Notes under the pieces: model-generated
Seen by the model: the letters and a program-made list of their open reading frames with translations, nothing else
Told to the model about the DNA's origin: nothing
Database searches by the model: none
Shown: positions 1-13,000 of the stretch, piece by piece
Layout: each line of letters opens with the position of its first letter
How positions within the stretch are numbered: position 1 is the stretch's first letter
Source: Micavibrio sp. UBA6145
Lineage (GTDB): Bacteria; Pseudomonadota; Alphaproteobacteria; Micavibrionales; UBA1664
Direction of reading: 5' to 3'
DNA: 64,000 nucleotides
NCBI GenBank assembly: GCA_002423205.1
Contig: DIUZ01000026.1
Span: forward strand, 1 to 64,000
Position numbers and translations under genes: made by a program

Positions 1-1010
1 GAACCGATGAAGTGTTCGAAGTTGTTGGCCGTCTCGGCATTGCCGAAACCGTCGTCAAGCACGGTGCCGGTACCGAGGTTGGCGTTCACGCTGCCCGTGG
101 AAGTGGAATAAGACAGCCAGTCACCCGTTGTATCGTTACCGCCGTCAAGGGCGTCCGCACCAGCACCGCCGCGGATCGTATCATTACCGTCGCCGCCGAT
201 CAGGGTGTTGGCACCTGTATCCCCATACAGGGTGTCGTTACCAGCCGAGCCGACAACGTGTTCGATATTGACCAGCGTCTGCGAAATGCTGCCGTTGACA
301 GTGGCCGTCGCATTGGTTGCACCGTTCAGGGTCACACTGACCGAAGACAGGCCGGAATAATTGACGCGGTCGTTGACGCCGCCTTCACCATTGTAGAAAT
401 CTGCACCCAGCGTTGCAAAAATCGTATCGTCGCCGCCGCCAGCAAGAATGGTGTTATCACCCGTCGTGCCGGTAATGGTGTCGTTCTGGCCCGAACCGAT
501 AAAGTGTTCGAAGTTGTTGGCCGTCTCGGCATTGCCGAAACCATCATCCGCAACTGTGCCTGAGGTCATGTCAGCCGTAACAGCACCGGAAGAGGTGGAA
601 TAAGACAACCAGTCGCCGGTTGTGTCACTGCCGCCGTCAAGAACGTCCGCGCCCGAACCACCGCGGATGGTGTCGTTGCCCGCGCCGCCGCTCAGGCTGT
701 TCGCACCCGTATCACCATACAACGTATCGTTACCGGCCGAACCGATGACATGTTCAATATTGGAAATCGTCTGCGAAATGCTGCCGTTCACCGTAGCTGT
801 TGCGTTGGTTACGCCGTTCAAGGTCACACTGACAGAAGACAGATCCGTGTAATTAACGACGTCACCGGTACCGCCTTCACCGTTATAGGTGTCAGCGCCC
901 AGTGAAGCGAAGATCGTGTCATCGCCGCCGCCGGCCAGGATGACGTTGATACCGGTATCACCCGTAAGCGTATCGGCATTACCCGAACCTGTGAGGTTCT
1001 CGATACCGGT
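1..1010. repeat. Two-module tandem repeats in RTX gene (unit ~492 bp)
   Basis: The sequence starting at position 1 recurs with few changes at 493 (for example GTGTTCGAAGTTGTTGGCC in both), a spacing of 492 bp or exactly 164 codons. Intervening segments at about 240 and 730 are also alike. The unit is two 82-residue RTX modules. The nucleotide similarity is high enough to suggest recent duplication rather than only protein-level conservation. Confidence 0.7.
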
Positions 1011-4000
1011 CAGGGTATGGGTATAGGTGCTGCCATTTGTGACAGTCGCGCCACCGCCGGACAGTGTAATGCTTACACCACTGCCAAAGCCGTTATAGCT
1101 GACGGTATCGGTATCAGCACCGCCGAGATACGCGTCGGTACCCAGCGAAGCAACCATCGTATCGTTACCGGCACCAGCGTCGATGGTATTGTTGTTGGCG
1201 TCGCCGGTAATGACGTCTGCACCAGCCGAACCGCCGATATGGCGTACGCCCGTCAGGGTGTGGGTATAGGTGCTGCCATTCGTGACAGTCGCGCCGCCGC
1301 CGGACAAGGTAACCGTAACACCCGCATTGAAGGCCGTCGCGCCGTAGCCGACCGCATCGTTGGTGTCACCACCAAGGGCGTATGTATCCGTACCAAGCGA
1401 TGCGACGATTGTGTCATCGCCGGCATTGGTGGTGATGATGTTGTTGGATGCATCGGCAACAATCGTATCGTTACCAGTACCACCCACAACATTCTCGATG
1501 TTGACAAGCGTCTGCGTAAGCGCGCCGTTGATCGTGGCCGTGGCATTAGTGCTCTGGTTCAGTGTAACGACAACGCTGGTGAAGGCGCTGTAATTCACGG
1601 TATCGCTGTCCGCGCCGCCATCAATGAAGTCAGAACCCAGAGAACCGAAGATGGTGTCACCGCCAGCATTGGTCTGGATGGTGTTGGCACTGCCGTCACC
1701 GGTAATGGTGTCAGAACCCGAACCGCCGCGGATATGCAGGAAGTTCGCAATGGTCTGGCTATCCGTACCGTTGACCGTGGCAGTAACGCCCGTAGCACCG
1801 TTCAGGACAACGCTGACCGAAGTCTGGCCGGAATAGTCAATGGTGTTGGTGCCGCCCTGGCCGTCCAGATTATCTGCACCGGCCGAACCGATGACAGTAT
1901 CGTCGCCGCCGCCAGCCTGGATGGTGTTTGCGTTGGCATCGCCGCCCAGCGTGTCATTACCGCCGGTACCGATCAGGTTTTCAATGTTGCTGAGCGTGGT
2001 GGTCGCTGCGCCGCCATTGACGTTCGCCGTACCTGCACCTGCGCTGAGCGTAATTGAAACGCTGCTCAGGGTTGCGAAGCTGACGGTATCGGTATTGCCG
2101 CCGCCATCAATCGTGTCGTTGCCAAGCGTGGCATGAATAAGGTCACTGCCTGTGCCGGCATTGATGATGTTGACAGTACCGTCGCCCGTGATCGTATCGT
2201 TACCCGATCCGGTCGTGATGTTCTCAAAATTCGACAGGCTGTGCGTAAAGCCGCCAGCCGTTGCGCTGGAGCTGCCGGCGCTGTTCAGCGTCGCTACCAC
2301 AGCGGTGCCGTAAGAAGCATAAGACAGGGTATCCGAACCACCGCCGCCGTTCAGAACATCCGCACCATCCGAAGCCAGGATCGTATCGTTACCCAGACCG
2401 CCATCGATGGTATTGACATTCGCGTCGCCGCCCAGCGTGTCCGCCTGGCCGGAACCGACCAGGTTCTCGATATTGACGACTATTTGTGACACGCCGTTAA
2501 CCGTGGCGGTTGCGTTGGAAGCGCCGGTCAGCGTCAGGCTGACCGTACCAGCCCCGATACCGGAGAAGTTGAGCGTATCCGTAGCCGCGCCGCCGTCGAT
2601 CGTATCGGCACCCATAGATGCAAAGATAATATCGTTGTCGCCGCCGGCATTGATAATGTTGGCCGATGTGTCGCCCGTGATCGTATCGGCGTTGCCGCTG
2701 CCGACGATGTTCTCAATACCGCTTAAGGTATGGGTGTAGGTGCTGCCGTTCGTAACCGTGGCACCGCCGCTCGAAAGGGTAACGCTTACGCCGCTGCCAA
2801 AACCGTTATAGCTGACCGTATCGTTATCCGCGCCGCCGGCATATGTATCCGTACCGAGCGTGGCAATGATGGTGTCGTTACCGGAACCGGCGGTAATGAT
2901 GTTGGCCGTGCCGTCACCCGTGAGCGTATCAGCGCCAGAACCGGTGGTGATATTCTCGAAGTTCGAGAGCGTGTGCGTAAATCCATTAGCCGTGGCAGAG
3001 GAGCTGCCGGCGCTGTTCAGCGTCGCAACCACGTTTGCACTGAAGGAAGCATAAGACAGGGTATCGGTGCCGCCATTGCCGTTCAAAGTGTCGTTGCCGT
3101 CCGAAGCGAGGATCGTGTCGTTGCCAAGGCCGCCATCAATGACGTTGACGTTGACGTCGCCGCCCAGCGTATCTGCACCGGCCGTACCGATCAGGTTCTC
3201 AATACCGACCAGCGCCGTAGTGCCCGCGCCGCTGTTGACGTTTGCCGTGCCTGCGCCTGCGCTGAGCGTGACCGAAACGCTGGCAAGGCCGTTGAAGCTG
3301 ACGGTGTCGGTATCGCCACCGCCATCAATCGTGTCATTGCCCGTGCTTGCAATAATCGTATCGTTGCCTGCGCCGCCATTGATGCTGTTGTCGGCGGTGC
3401 TGGTCGTGATGGTATCGACCTGGTCGGTACCGATAATGTTCTCGATGCTTGTCAGCGACTGGGTCAGCACGCCGTTCAGCGTTGCTGTTACCGTTGCGCC
3501 TGCAGACAGGTCAAGCACAAGGCCCGTAAACGCGCCGTTGGAATAGTTGACGGTATCCGAACCCGTGCCGCCGTCCAGGACGTCGGAACCGATGGAACCG
3601 ATGATGATGTCGTTGCCCTGGCCGCCGCGGATGGTGTTCACGCCCGTGTCGCCGCCCAGTGTGTCGTCACGGTCGGAACCGGTCAGGTGCTCGATATTAA
3701 CAATCGACTGGCTTTGGCCGTTGACTGTGGCTGTTGCGGTCGATGAGCCGGTCAGAGTCAGGCTGACCGTACCAGCAGAAAGCGTGGTGTAATCAAGGGT
3801 GTCCGTATCGCCGCCACCATCGATGGAGTCAAGGCCGGTCGAACCGCGGATCACATCATTGCCCGCGCCGCCGACGATGGTGTTGGCTGCGCTGTCCGTG
3901 GTGATGGTATCAGCACCACCGGTACCAATGACGTTTTCAACGTTGACCAGAACCTGCGCCGCAGAACCACCCAGGGTTGCCGTCGCATTGGTCGATGTGT

Positions 4001-7000
4001 TCAGGACAATGGACAGGCTGGTGAAGGCACCGTTCGAGTAATCAACCGTATCCGCGCCTGCGCCGCCATCGATCGTATCTGCACCCAGCGAACCGATAAT
4101 CATGTCAGCGCCGTTACCGGCATTGATGATGTTGGCAACCGTGTCACCCGTAATGGTGTCGTCGTTGCCCGAACCCGTGATATTTTCAATGCCTGTAACG
4201 GTATGGGAATAGCCGCCACCCGAAACCGTGGCGTTGCCGCCGGACAGAGCAACAGTCACGCCGCTGCCGAAACCGGCATAGCTGAGAGTATCGTTATCTG
4301 TGCCGCCTGCATATGTGTCGGTACCGGCAGAGGCGATGATGGTGTCGTTACCAGCACCGGCCAGGATGACGTTGTCATTAACGTCGCTGGTAATGGTATC
4401 GGCATTGCTCGAACCCGTGATGTTTTCAACGCCCGTCAGGGTGTGCGTATAGGTGCTGCCGTTGGTGACCGTCGCGCCGCCGCCAGACAGGGTGACCGTG
4501 ACGCCGCTGCCGAAACCGGCGTAGCTGACGGTGTCGCTGTCCGCGCCGGCCGCATAGGTATCCGTACCCAGAGACGCCGTAATGGTATCGTTGCCTGCGC
4601 CGGCAGAAATGCTGTTGTTCTCAACATCCGTGACAATGGTATCGGCCGTACCGGTACCGATAATGTTCTCGATATTCGAAATACGGTGCGTGACTGCGCC
4701 GCCGTTCGTGCTCGTGGCATCGACGCCCGTTGCGCCGTTCAGTGTAACGTTCAGGCCGGTGAAGCCGCCCGCTGAATAATCAAGCGTATCCGAACCTGTG
4801 CCGCCATCAATCGTGTCATTGCCAAGCGAGGCAAAAATCATGTCAGCGCCGCCAGCGGCGTTGATGATGTTGACCGATGCGTCGCCCGTAATGGTATCGG
4901 CACTGCCCGAACCCGTGACGTTCTCAATGCCCGTCAGGCTATGGGTATAGGTGCTACCGTCCGTAACAGTCGCGGCACCGCCCGACAGGGTAACCGTGAC
5001 GCCGCTGAAACCTGTGTAGATGACTGTGTCGTTATCCGCCCCGCCGGCATAGGTATCGGTACCAAGCGACGCCGTAATGGTGTCGTTGCCTGCGCCGGTG
5101 CTGATGCTGTTGTTCTCAGCGTCCGTGACAATCGTGTCGGCCGTTGCGGTACCGATGATATTCTCGACATTCGAAATACGGTGCGTGATCGCGCCGCCGT
5201 TGGTGACCGTCGCGTTGGCAACCGTACCGCCGTTCAGCGTGACCGACAGGCCGGTGAAGCCGCCGGTCGAATAATCAAGCGTATCCGAGTTTGCACCGCC
5301 ATCAATCGTGTCGTTGCCAAGTGAGGCAAAGACCATATCAGCGCCGGCCCCGGCATTGATGATGTTGACGGCGTTATCGCCCGTGATGGTATCGGCGTTG
5401 CCCGAACCCGTGATGTTCTCGACACCCGTCAATGTGTGGGTGTATGTGCTGCCGTCGGTGACCGTCGCGCCGCCGCCGGACAGGACAACCGTAACGCCGT
5501 TGCCGAAGCCGTTATAGCTGACCGTGTCGCCTGCCGCGCCCTGCGCGCCAGCCGCATACGTGTCCGTACCCAGCGTCGCGATGATAACGTCGTCGCCGTT
5601 GCCCGAATCGATGGCGTTGTTGCCGGCATTACCGGTAATCGTATCGGCAGAACCGGAACCGATGACATTCTGGAAGTTGGAAAGCGTGTCGTTTGCGCCG
5701 TCGCCGTCATTGGTCGCCGTACCAGCCGCCAGGCTGACCGTCACACCGGTTGCAGCAGCGGAGTACGAAACCGTGTTGGTATTGTTACCGCCGTCCAGGA
5801 CGTCAGCACCGCCGCGACCCGCGATGGTGTCATCGCCGTCGCCGCCGGTGATCGTGTTGACTGCCGTATCACCGATGATCGTGTCATTACCGGTGGTACC
5901 GATGACATGCTCGATATTGACGAGGGTCTGCGTAGTGCCGCCGCCGTTCAGCGTGGCCGTGGCATTGGTGGTCGTATTCAGCGTGACCGACAAGCTGGTG
6001 AAACCGGAGGTCGAGTAGTCGACCGTATCGCCCGTACCCGTGCCGCCGTCATAGAAGTCAGCGCCAGCGGTGGCTTGAATGCTGTCATTACCGACGCCCG
6101 CCGTAATGACGTTGGCATTGGCATCGCCCGTCAGGTTATCGGCAAAGCCGGAACCGATGATATTGGCAAAATTGGTCAGTGTATCCGTGCCGCCTTCGCC
6201 GTCCGAAGCCGTGCTGCCCGCCAGGCTGACCGTTGCACCCGAACCGGCGTTGGCATAGGAAACCGTGTTGGTGCCGCCCTCGCCGTCAAGCACGTCGTTG
6301 CCGCCGCGGCCTTCGATCGTATCGCTGCCGCCGCCACCACGGATGGTGTTATCGCCGGCCGAACCCGTCAACATATCGCCGAACGTCGAACCCGTCAGGT
6401 GTTCAAAGTTGGAAATCGCGTCTGTAGCGCCATCACCATCATTGGTGACGGTACCGGTCGTCATGTTGACGACAACACCCGCTATTGCCGCGTTCGCATA
6501 AGACAATGTGTCGCTGTCGGCACCGCCGTCAAGAACGTCCGCGCCGCCGCGGCCTTCGATCGTATCGTTGCCTGCGCCGCCGTTGATTGTATTGACGGCA
6601 CTGGTGCCGATGATGGTGTCATTACCACCCGAGCCGATGATGTTTTCAACGTTGGTGATGTTTTGTGTATAGGTGCCGTTCACCGTCAGGCTGGTCAATG
6701 CGCCGCTGATGCTGGTGAACATGCCGTTGGAGAAGTCGATGACATCCGTGCCGGCGTCGCCGTCAACCACGTCGTTGCCAAACGATCCGAGAATCGTATC
6801 ATTGCCCAGACCGCCATTGATGCTGTCATCATCGGCACCGCCGTCCAGAACGTCCGCGCCCGCGCCACCCAGCAGGGTATCGTTGCCGGCCAGGCCCGAG
6901 AGGGTGTCGTTACCGTCATTACCCGTCAGGATGTTGGCGACGTTATTACCCGTCAGCACGTCATTGAGCAGACCGCCGCCGATATTCTCGATGCTGGTCA

Positions 7001-10000
7001 GTGTATCCTTGTCAACGCCGTTGACATTGGCGATGAACGAACCTGCGTCCGCGATCGTGGCGATCACGGCAACGTTGTTCAGGGACAGGTAGTTGACAGT
7101 ATCAATGCCTGCGCCGCCGTCATATGTATCGTTACCTGTCGTGCCGTTGAATACGTCATTGCCGTCAAGACCACCGATACTATCGTTGCCTGTACCGCCA
7201 GTGAACGTGTCGTTGCTGTTCGACAGAACATAGTTTTCAAAGTTCAGGATAAACTGGTAGCCGTTGCCGCCAGACAGAATAGCCGTCTGTGAAGCAACAT
7301 CGATCGTAACGCCGATGCCCGCGCCCAGACTATCGTAACGAATCGTATCATTATCAGCACCGCCATCCAGAATGTCGTTACCCAATGAAGCGCGGATAAC
7401 GTCGTCACCGGCACCGCCCACGATGCTGTTATTAAGCGCATCGCCTGTGAAAGTGTCATTACCTGAAGTACCTATCAGATTCTCTATATTTACGATGGTC
7501 TGCGTCATAGCAAGACCGCCAAACGTCGCTGTCGCGTTCGTGTTGCCATTCAATATCAGCGTAACGCCCGTGGTCAGACCATTGAGCGTGGAAAGGTTAA
7601 ATACATCGATGCCGATGCCGCCATTAATGACGTCTGCGCCCAGCGATGCGAACATAGTGTCGTTACCGTCATTACCGTTCAGGCTGTTTGCGCCGGAACT
7701 GCCAGTAATGGTGTCACTGCCGTTGGATCCTGAGACGTTCTGGATGTTCGTAATCGTATCAAATCGACCATTGCTGAGCGTAACGGTGGTCGCACCGCTA
7801 TCCTGCATAACAAAACTGATCGTTGTGCTTGTGTTGCCATAGGTAACGGAGTTTGTACCAGCTTCACCGTCAAACCAGTTACCACCGGCGCGGGAGTTAA
7901 AGCTGTCATTACCGAGACCGCCATAGGCCACCACATTCTGTGTAGCACTATTTTCGCCGAGGATGATGTTGTCGTTACCATCATCGCCGTATACGACAGC
8001 GTTATTCAGCGAGACATAGATCGTATCACCGCCAGCACCGCCGTGGATGGTGGATGTTTCTGACGTTGCGCCAATGCTGATGGAGTCACCAAAACCTGTA
8101 CCAAAAAGCGTCTCAACACCAACCAACTGCAGGGAGTGTCCGCCAGTGAACGATGCCTGGAAGTATCCACCAACCGTCGTGCGCAGATCCGTCGTCAACG
8201 CACTCAACGCGTTCGTCAGATCAACAACGTCGGCACCTGCCTGACCTTCAATTGTATCACTACCACGACCGATCATCATGAAGGTGTCGTTACCGTCACC
8301 GCCACGGAAATAGTTATTCTGAGTATCATCACCCATAACGTCATCACCGGTCGTACCGATAACGTTCTGGATATTGGCCAGCGTATCGTTTTGTCCGCCC
8401 GTAACGGTAACAGTGGCTGGAGTTCCACCATTCAGGGTAAAGCTGATACCGGTTGCACCTGCTAGTGAGGAATAATCAATCGTGTCACCCAGGAAGCTCT
8501 GCGTACCGCCGTCATAGGTATCGATACCCAGCGATCCAATGAACATGTCATCGCCGGAACCACCATTTACAGCGTCGTCGCCCGCGCCATCGTTAATAGT
8601 ATCATTACCTGCTCCGCCCTGCAGGTTATCTGCACCGCCGCCGCCATTGATGACGTCGTCGCCATCATTACCGATCAGGGTATTATCATTGTTGTCCCCT
8701 GTCATCGTATCGGCGTTGATACAGCCGATGATGGTGGCGAAATTGGCCGCGCTGTCGATCTCTGCACCCAGAGTGACGTTATAGAACCCGCCGGAAACGG
8801 CGCTCATATCAACGTTGATGGCGACCGCGCTGTAGCTATAGGTCAGAGTGTTGACGCCGATGCCGCCGTCCATGGTGTCATTGCCATCACCACCGCTGAT
8901 CGTGTCGTTCCCCGCGCCACCCAGAAGGATGTTTGCACCGGCACTGCCGTTGATGATGTCGTTACCGCCCGAACCGGTGATGTTCTCAATATTGCGCAGG
9001 ATGTCGTTACCGGTGCCGCCGACGACCGTCACGGTCGAATCCACGCCGCCCTGCAGCGAGACAATAATATTGGTGATGCCTTCGTTATTGGTGTAATCGA
9101 CGGTATCGACGCCCGCGCCGCCGTCCAGCGTATCAATGCCGCCCATACCGACCAGCACGTCGTCGCCGTCAAAACCGGCAAGGTTGTTCGCACCGGAATC
9201 GCCGGTGATGGTGTCGTTACCGGTCGAACCGATAACGTTTTCAATCGCGTTGATGATGTCGTTGCTGCCGCCGTTGACAATGACGGTGCTGTTGTTCAGG
9301 CCGTCCAGCGTGACAGTGATATAGTTGAAACCGGTTTCGAGCGAGTAGTCGACCGTGTCGACGCCGTCGCCGCCCAGCAGGGTGTCCGTGCCGCCGCCGC
9401 CAGACAATGTATCGTTACCCTGACCGCCGGTCAGGATGTTGGTCAGCGAGTCGCCGCGCAGCGTGTCGTTACCGCTGGTGCCGATGACGTTCTCGACGTT
9501 CACGACCTGGTCGTTCACGTCGCCCGCAACCGTAACAATGGCCGTACCCGAACCGTTCAGAGTAACGGAAACTGAAGTGGCCGACGCCTGCCCTGAATAA
9601 TCCAGCGTATCAATACCGTTACCGCCGTCAAAAATATCCTGACCAAGGCTGCCGCGCAGAAGATCATCGCCCTGACCGCCGTTGATGGTGTCATTACCCG
9701 TGCCGCCGGTCAGTGTGTCGTTACCGTCAAAGCCTTCGAAAATAACACCGAACGTGCCGCCGACCATAATATCGTCGCCGGCCGAGCCGATAACGCGCTC
9801 AATCCCTGTAACGGTGGTCGTGGCAACGCCTGCCGAAACGATAGTGCCGGCCGTCATGTTGACCGTCAGGAAGTTACCCGCGCCAAATGCCGAGTAATCG
9901 ATGGTGTCCGTGCCGGTACCACCGTCGAACGTGTCAGCACCTGCGCTTGCGGTGAATGTGTCATCACCGCCGAGCGAGAAGACCGTATCAGCAGCAGCCG

Positions 10001-13000
10001 AACCAACAATCGTGTCGGCCAGTGTGGTGGTGTAATACAGCTCAAACGTGTTGAACGTATCGGTCGAGGAATCGGCTGAATAAAACGCCTGGCTGCTGAT
10101 CAGGTTCAGCGTGACGCCGGTGCCGACCAGGTCATCAAAGCGCAACTGGTCCGCCGTGCCCGCGCCGCCCTGCAGGTTATCCGAACCCGCACCGCCGTAA
10201 ATCGTGTCGTTACCGGCACCGCCGATGATCGTGTTGGTATTGCCATCGCCTCGGATCGTATCCGCACCGGCCGTACCCGTGACGTTTTCAATGTTGCGGA
10301 TGGTCTGTGCGGTCGAACCGTTGATACTGACGGTCGCATCCGTCGCGCCGCTCAGCGTGACGTTGATGAAGTTGGTGGACGTCAGTGCGCCGTAGTTGAC
10401 GGTGTCGGAATCCGCGCCGCCGTCCATAACGTCCGCGCCAGCCGAGTAAACAAAGGTGTCATTGCCGGTCAGGCCCAGAATGGTGTTGGCCGTCGCATCA
10501 CCGGTCAGCGTATCGTCATAGGCCGAACCCGTCAGGTTTTCAAAGCCCGAAAGAATATCCGTACCGCCGTCGCCGTCATTGGTGGATGTTGAATTCAGCA
10601 CAACGGTGACGCCGGCTGCTGCGTTGGCGTAAGTGAGAACGTCAGCCGTACCCGTGCCGCCGTCGAGTGTGTCGTTACCGCCGCGACCCTGGATCGTGTC
10701 GTTGCCTGCACCGCCGCGGATATAGTTGGCGTTATTATCGCCGCCCAGCACGTCGTTACCGGTCGTACCCAGCAAATGTTCCATGCCGGTCAGAACGTCG
10801 TTTGAGCCATCACCATCATTGGATGCAACACCGGCGAACAGGTCAACGTTAACCGCAGCCGCAGCACCGGAATAATCAGCAAGGTCATTATTACCCGCGC
10901 CGCCGTCCAGCGTATCGTTGCCGCCGCGACCAGCCAGGGTATCATCGCCATTACCGCCCATCAGGACGTTGGAATTGGCATCACCCGTGATGATGTCAGC
11001 CTGGTTCGAACCCAGAATATTTTCAATACCGACAAGCGAATCCGTGCCGCCGTCGCCGTCATTGCTGACGGTATTGTTCAGCATCGTGACAACAATGCCG
11101 CTGGCTGCCTGTGAATAATCGGCAACGTCGATATCTGCGCCGCCGTCAAGGACGTCCGCACCGCCACGGCCCATCAGCGTATCATTACCGACACCGCCAG
11201 TCAGCGTGTTGGCAACGGCATCACCGCGGATAATGTCTGCGTTAACAGAACCGATAACGTTTTCAATGTTGTAAATACTATCCGTATTGCCTTCGCCGTC
11301 ATTGGACGCGGCGTTCAGGCTCAGGTCAACAATAATGCCCGACGACGCCGCTGCATACGTGGCCGTGTCGCCCGTGCCCGCACCACCGTCCAGATAGTCA
11401 GCGCCACCACGGCCTGCGATCAGGTCATTGCCGCCGCCGCCCAAAATGGTGTTGGCACTGTTATCACCGGTGAGGTTATCCGCGTTGTTCGAACCGGTGA
11501 TGTTTTCCATACCGCTAAAGGTATCGTTATCACCATAACCGTCATTCGTGGTCGTACCGAGCAGCATGTTGACTGTTACACCAGCCGTCGATGCAGCATA
11601 ATTGAGCGTATCGTTATTGCCAGCACCGCCGATAATGGTGTCGTTACCAGCCAGACCCGCGATCGTGTCATTGCCGTCCGAACCGTCAAGAACGTTCGCT
11701 GTGGCATCGCCCGTAATGTTGTCAGCATTCAGCGAGCCCAGGATATTTTCAAATCCGGAAACAACGTCGTTGGATCCGTCACCGTCATTGGTTGCCGTAC
11801 CCAGCGCCAGGTTAACCGTAACCGCACCGTTGGCGTTGGCGTAGCTGAGTGTATCGGCACCGATACCGCCCTGCAGGTTGTCCGCGCCGCCGCGTCCCGC
11901 GATCGTATCTGCGCCGGTACCACCAACAATGGTGTTGACGGCGGCGTCACCGGTAATGGTGTCATCGCCGCTGGTACCAATAATGTTTTCAATGTTTACG
12001 AGCTGCTGCGATCCGGTCGACAGCGTGGCCGTGGTCAGGTTGTTGGTATTCAGGACAACGCTCAGGCTGGTATAACCGCCGACGCTGTAATCCATCCAGT
12101 CGGCACCCGTATTACCGTCAATCGTATCAGAACCACCCGAAGCACGGATGGTATCGTTACCAAGGCCGGCGTCGATGCTGTTATTACCTGCGTCACCTGT
12201 TATGGTGTCCGCACCAGAACCCGTGGTCAGGTTTTCAAAGTTGGCCAGTGTCTGGGTCGCACCGTTGACAATCGCGGTCGCGTTCAGCGTAACCGTGATG
12301 GCGCTGGTATACGCGCTGTAATCCAGAAGATCGATATTGGATCCGCCGTCAAGATTATCCGCACCGTCCGATCCAATGATGGTATCGGCACCACCAGCAC
12401 CCATGATGGTGTTGACGTTGGCATCGCCCTGGATGCTGTCAGCGCCGGCAGAACCGGTGATGTTCTCAATCCCGGTCAGGCTATGGGAATAACCCGCACC
12501 GCTGATCGTGGCAGCGCCAGCCGAGAGCGTGGCGGTGATACCGCCGTTGAAAGTGGAAGCAGAATAGATGACCGTGTCGCCGTTACCCGTGGAATTGGTA
12601 CCGCCGGCATACGTGTCGGTCCCCGAAGATGCCGTAATGGTATCGCTGCCCGCGCCTGTGCTGATGCTGTTGTTCGCGCCGTCAGTGACGATGATATCAA
12701 CGCCGCCGGTACCGATGACGTTTTCAACATTCACGAGCGTCTGCACAACCGGGCCACCGGATGTCGTCAGCGTGGCGGTCGCATCATTGACTGTATCCAG
12801 TGTAAGATTAAGACCGGTGAATGCGGCGTTGGAATAGTTGATCGTATCCGAACCCGTGCCGCCGTCGACATAATCGGCACCCAGCGAACCGATAATAATG
12901 TCAGCGCCGCCATTGGTTATGATCGTGTTGGCCGCGGCGTCACCGGTTACGGTATCGTTGCCGGAACCGGTCGTGATGTTTTCAAAATTGGAAATCGATT

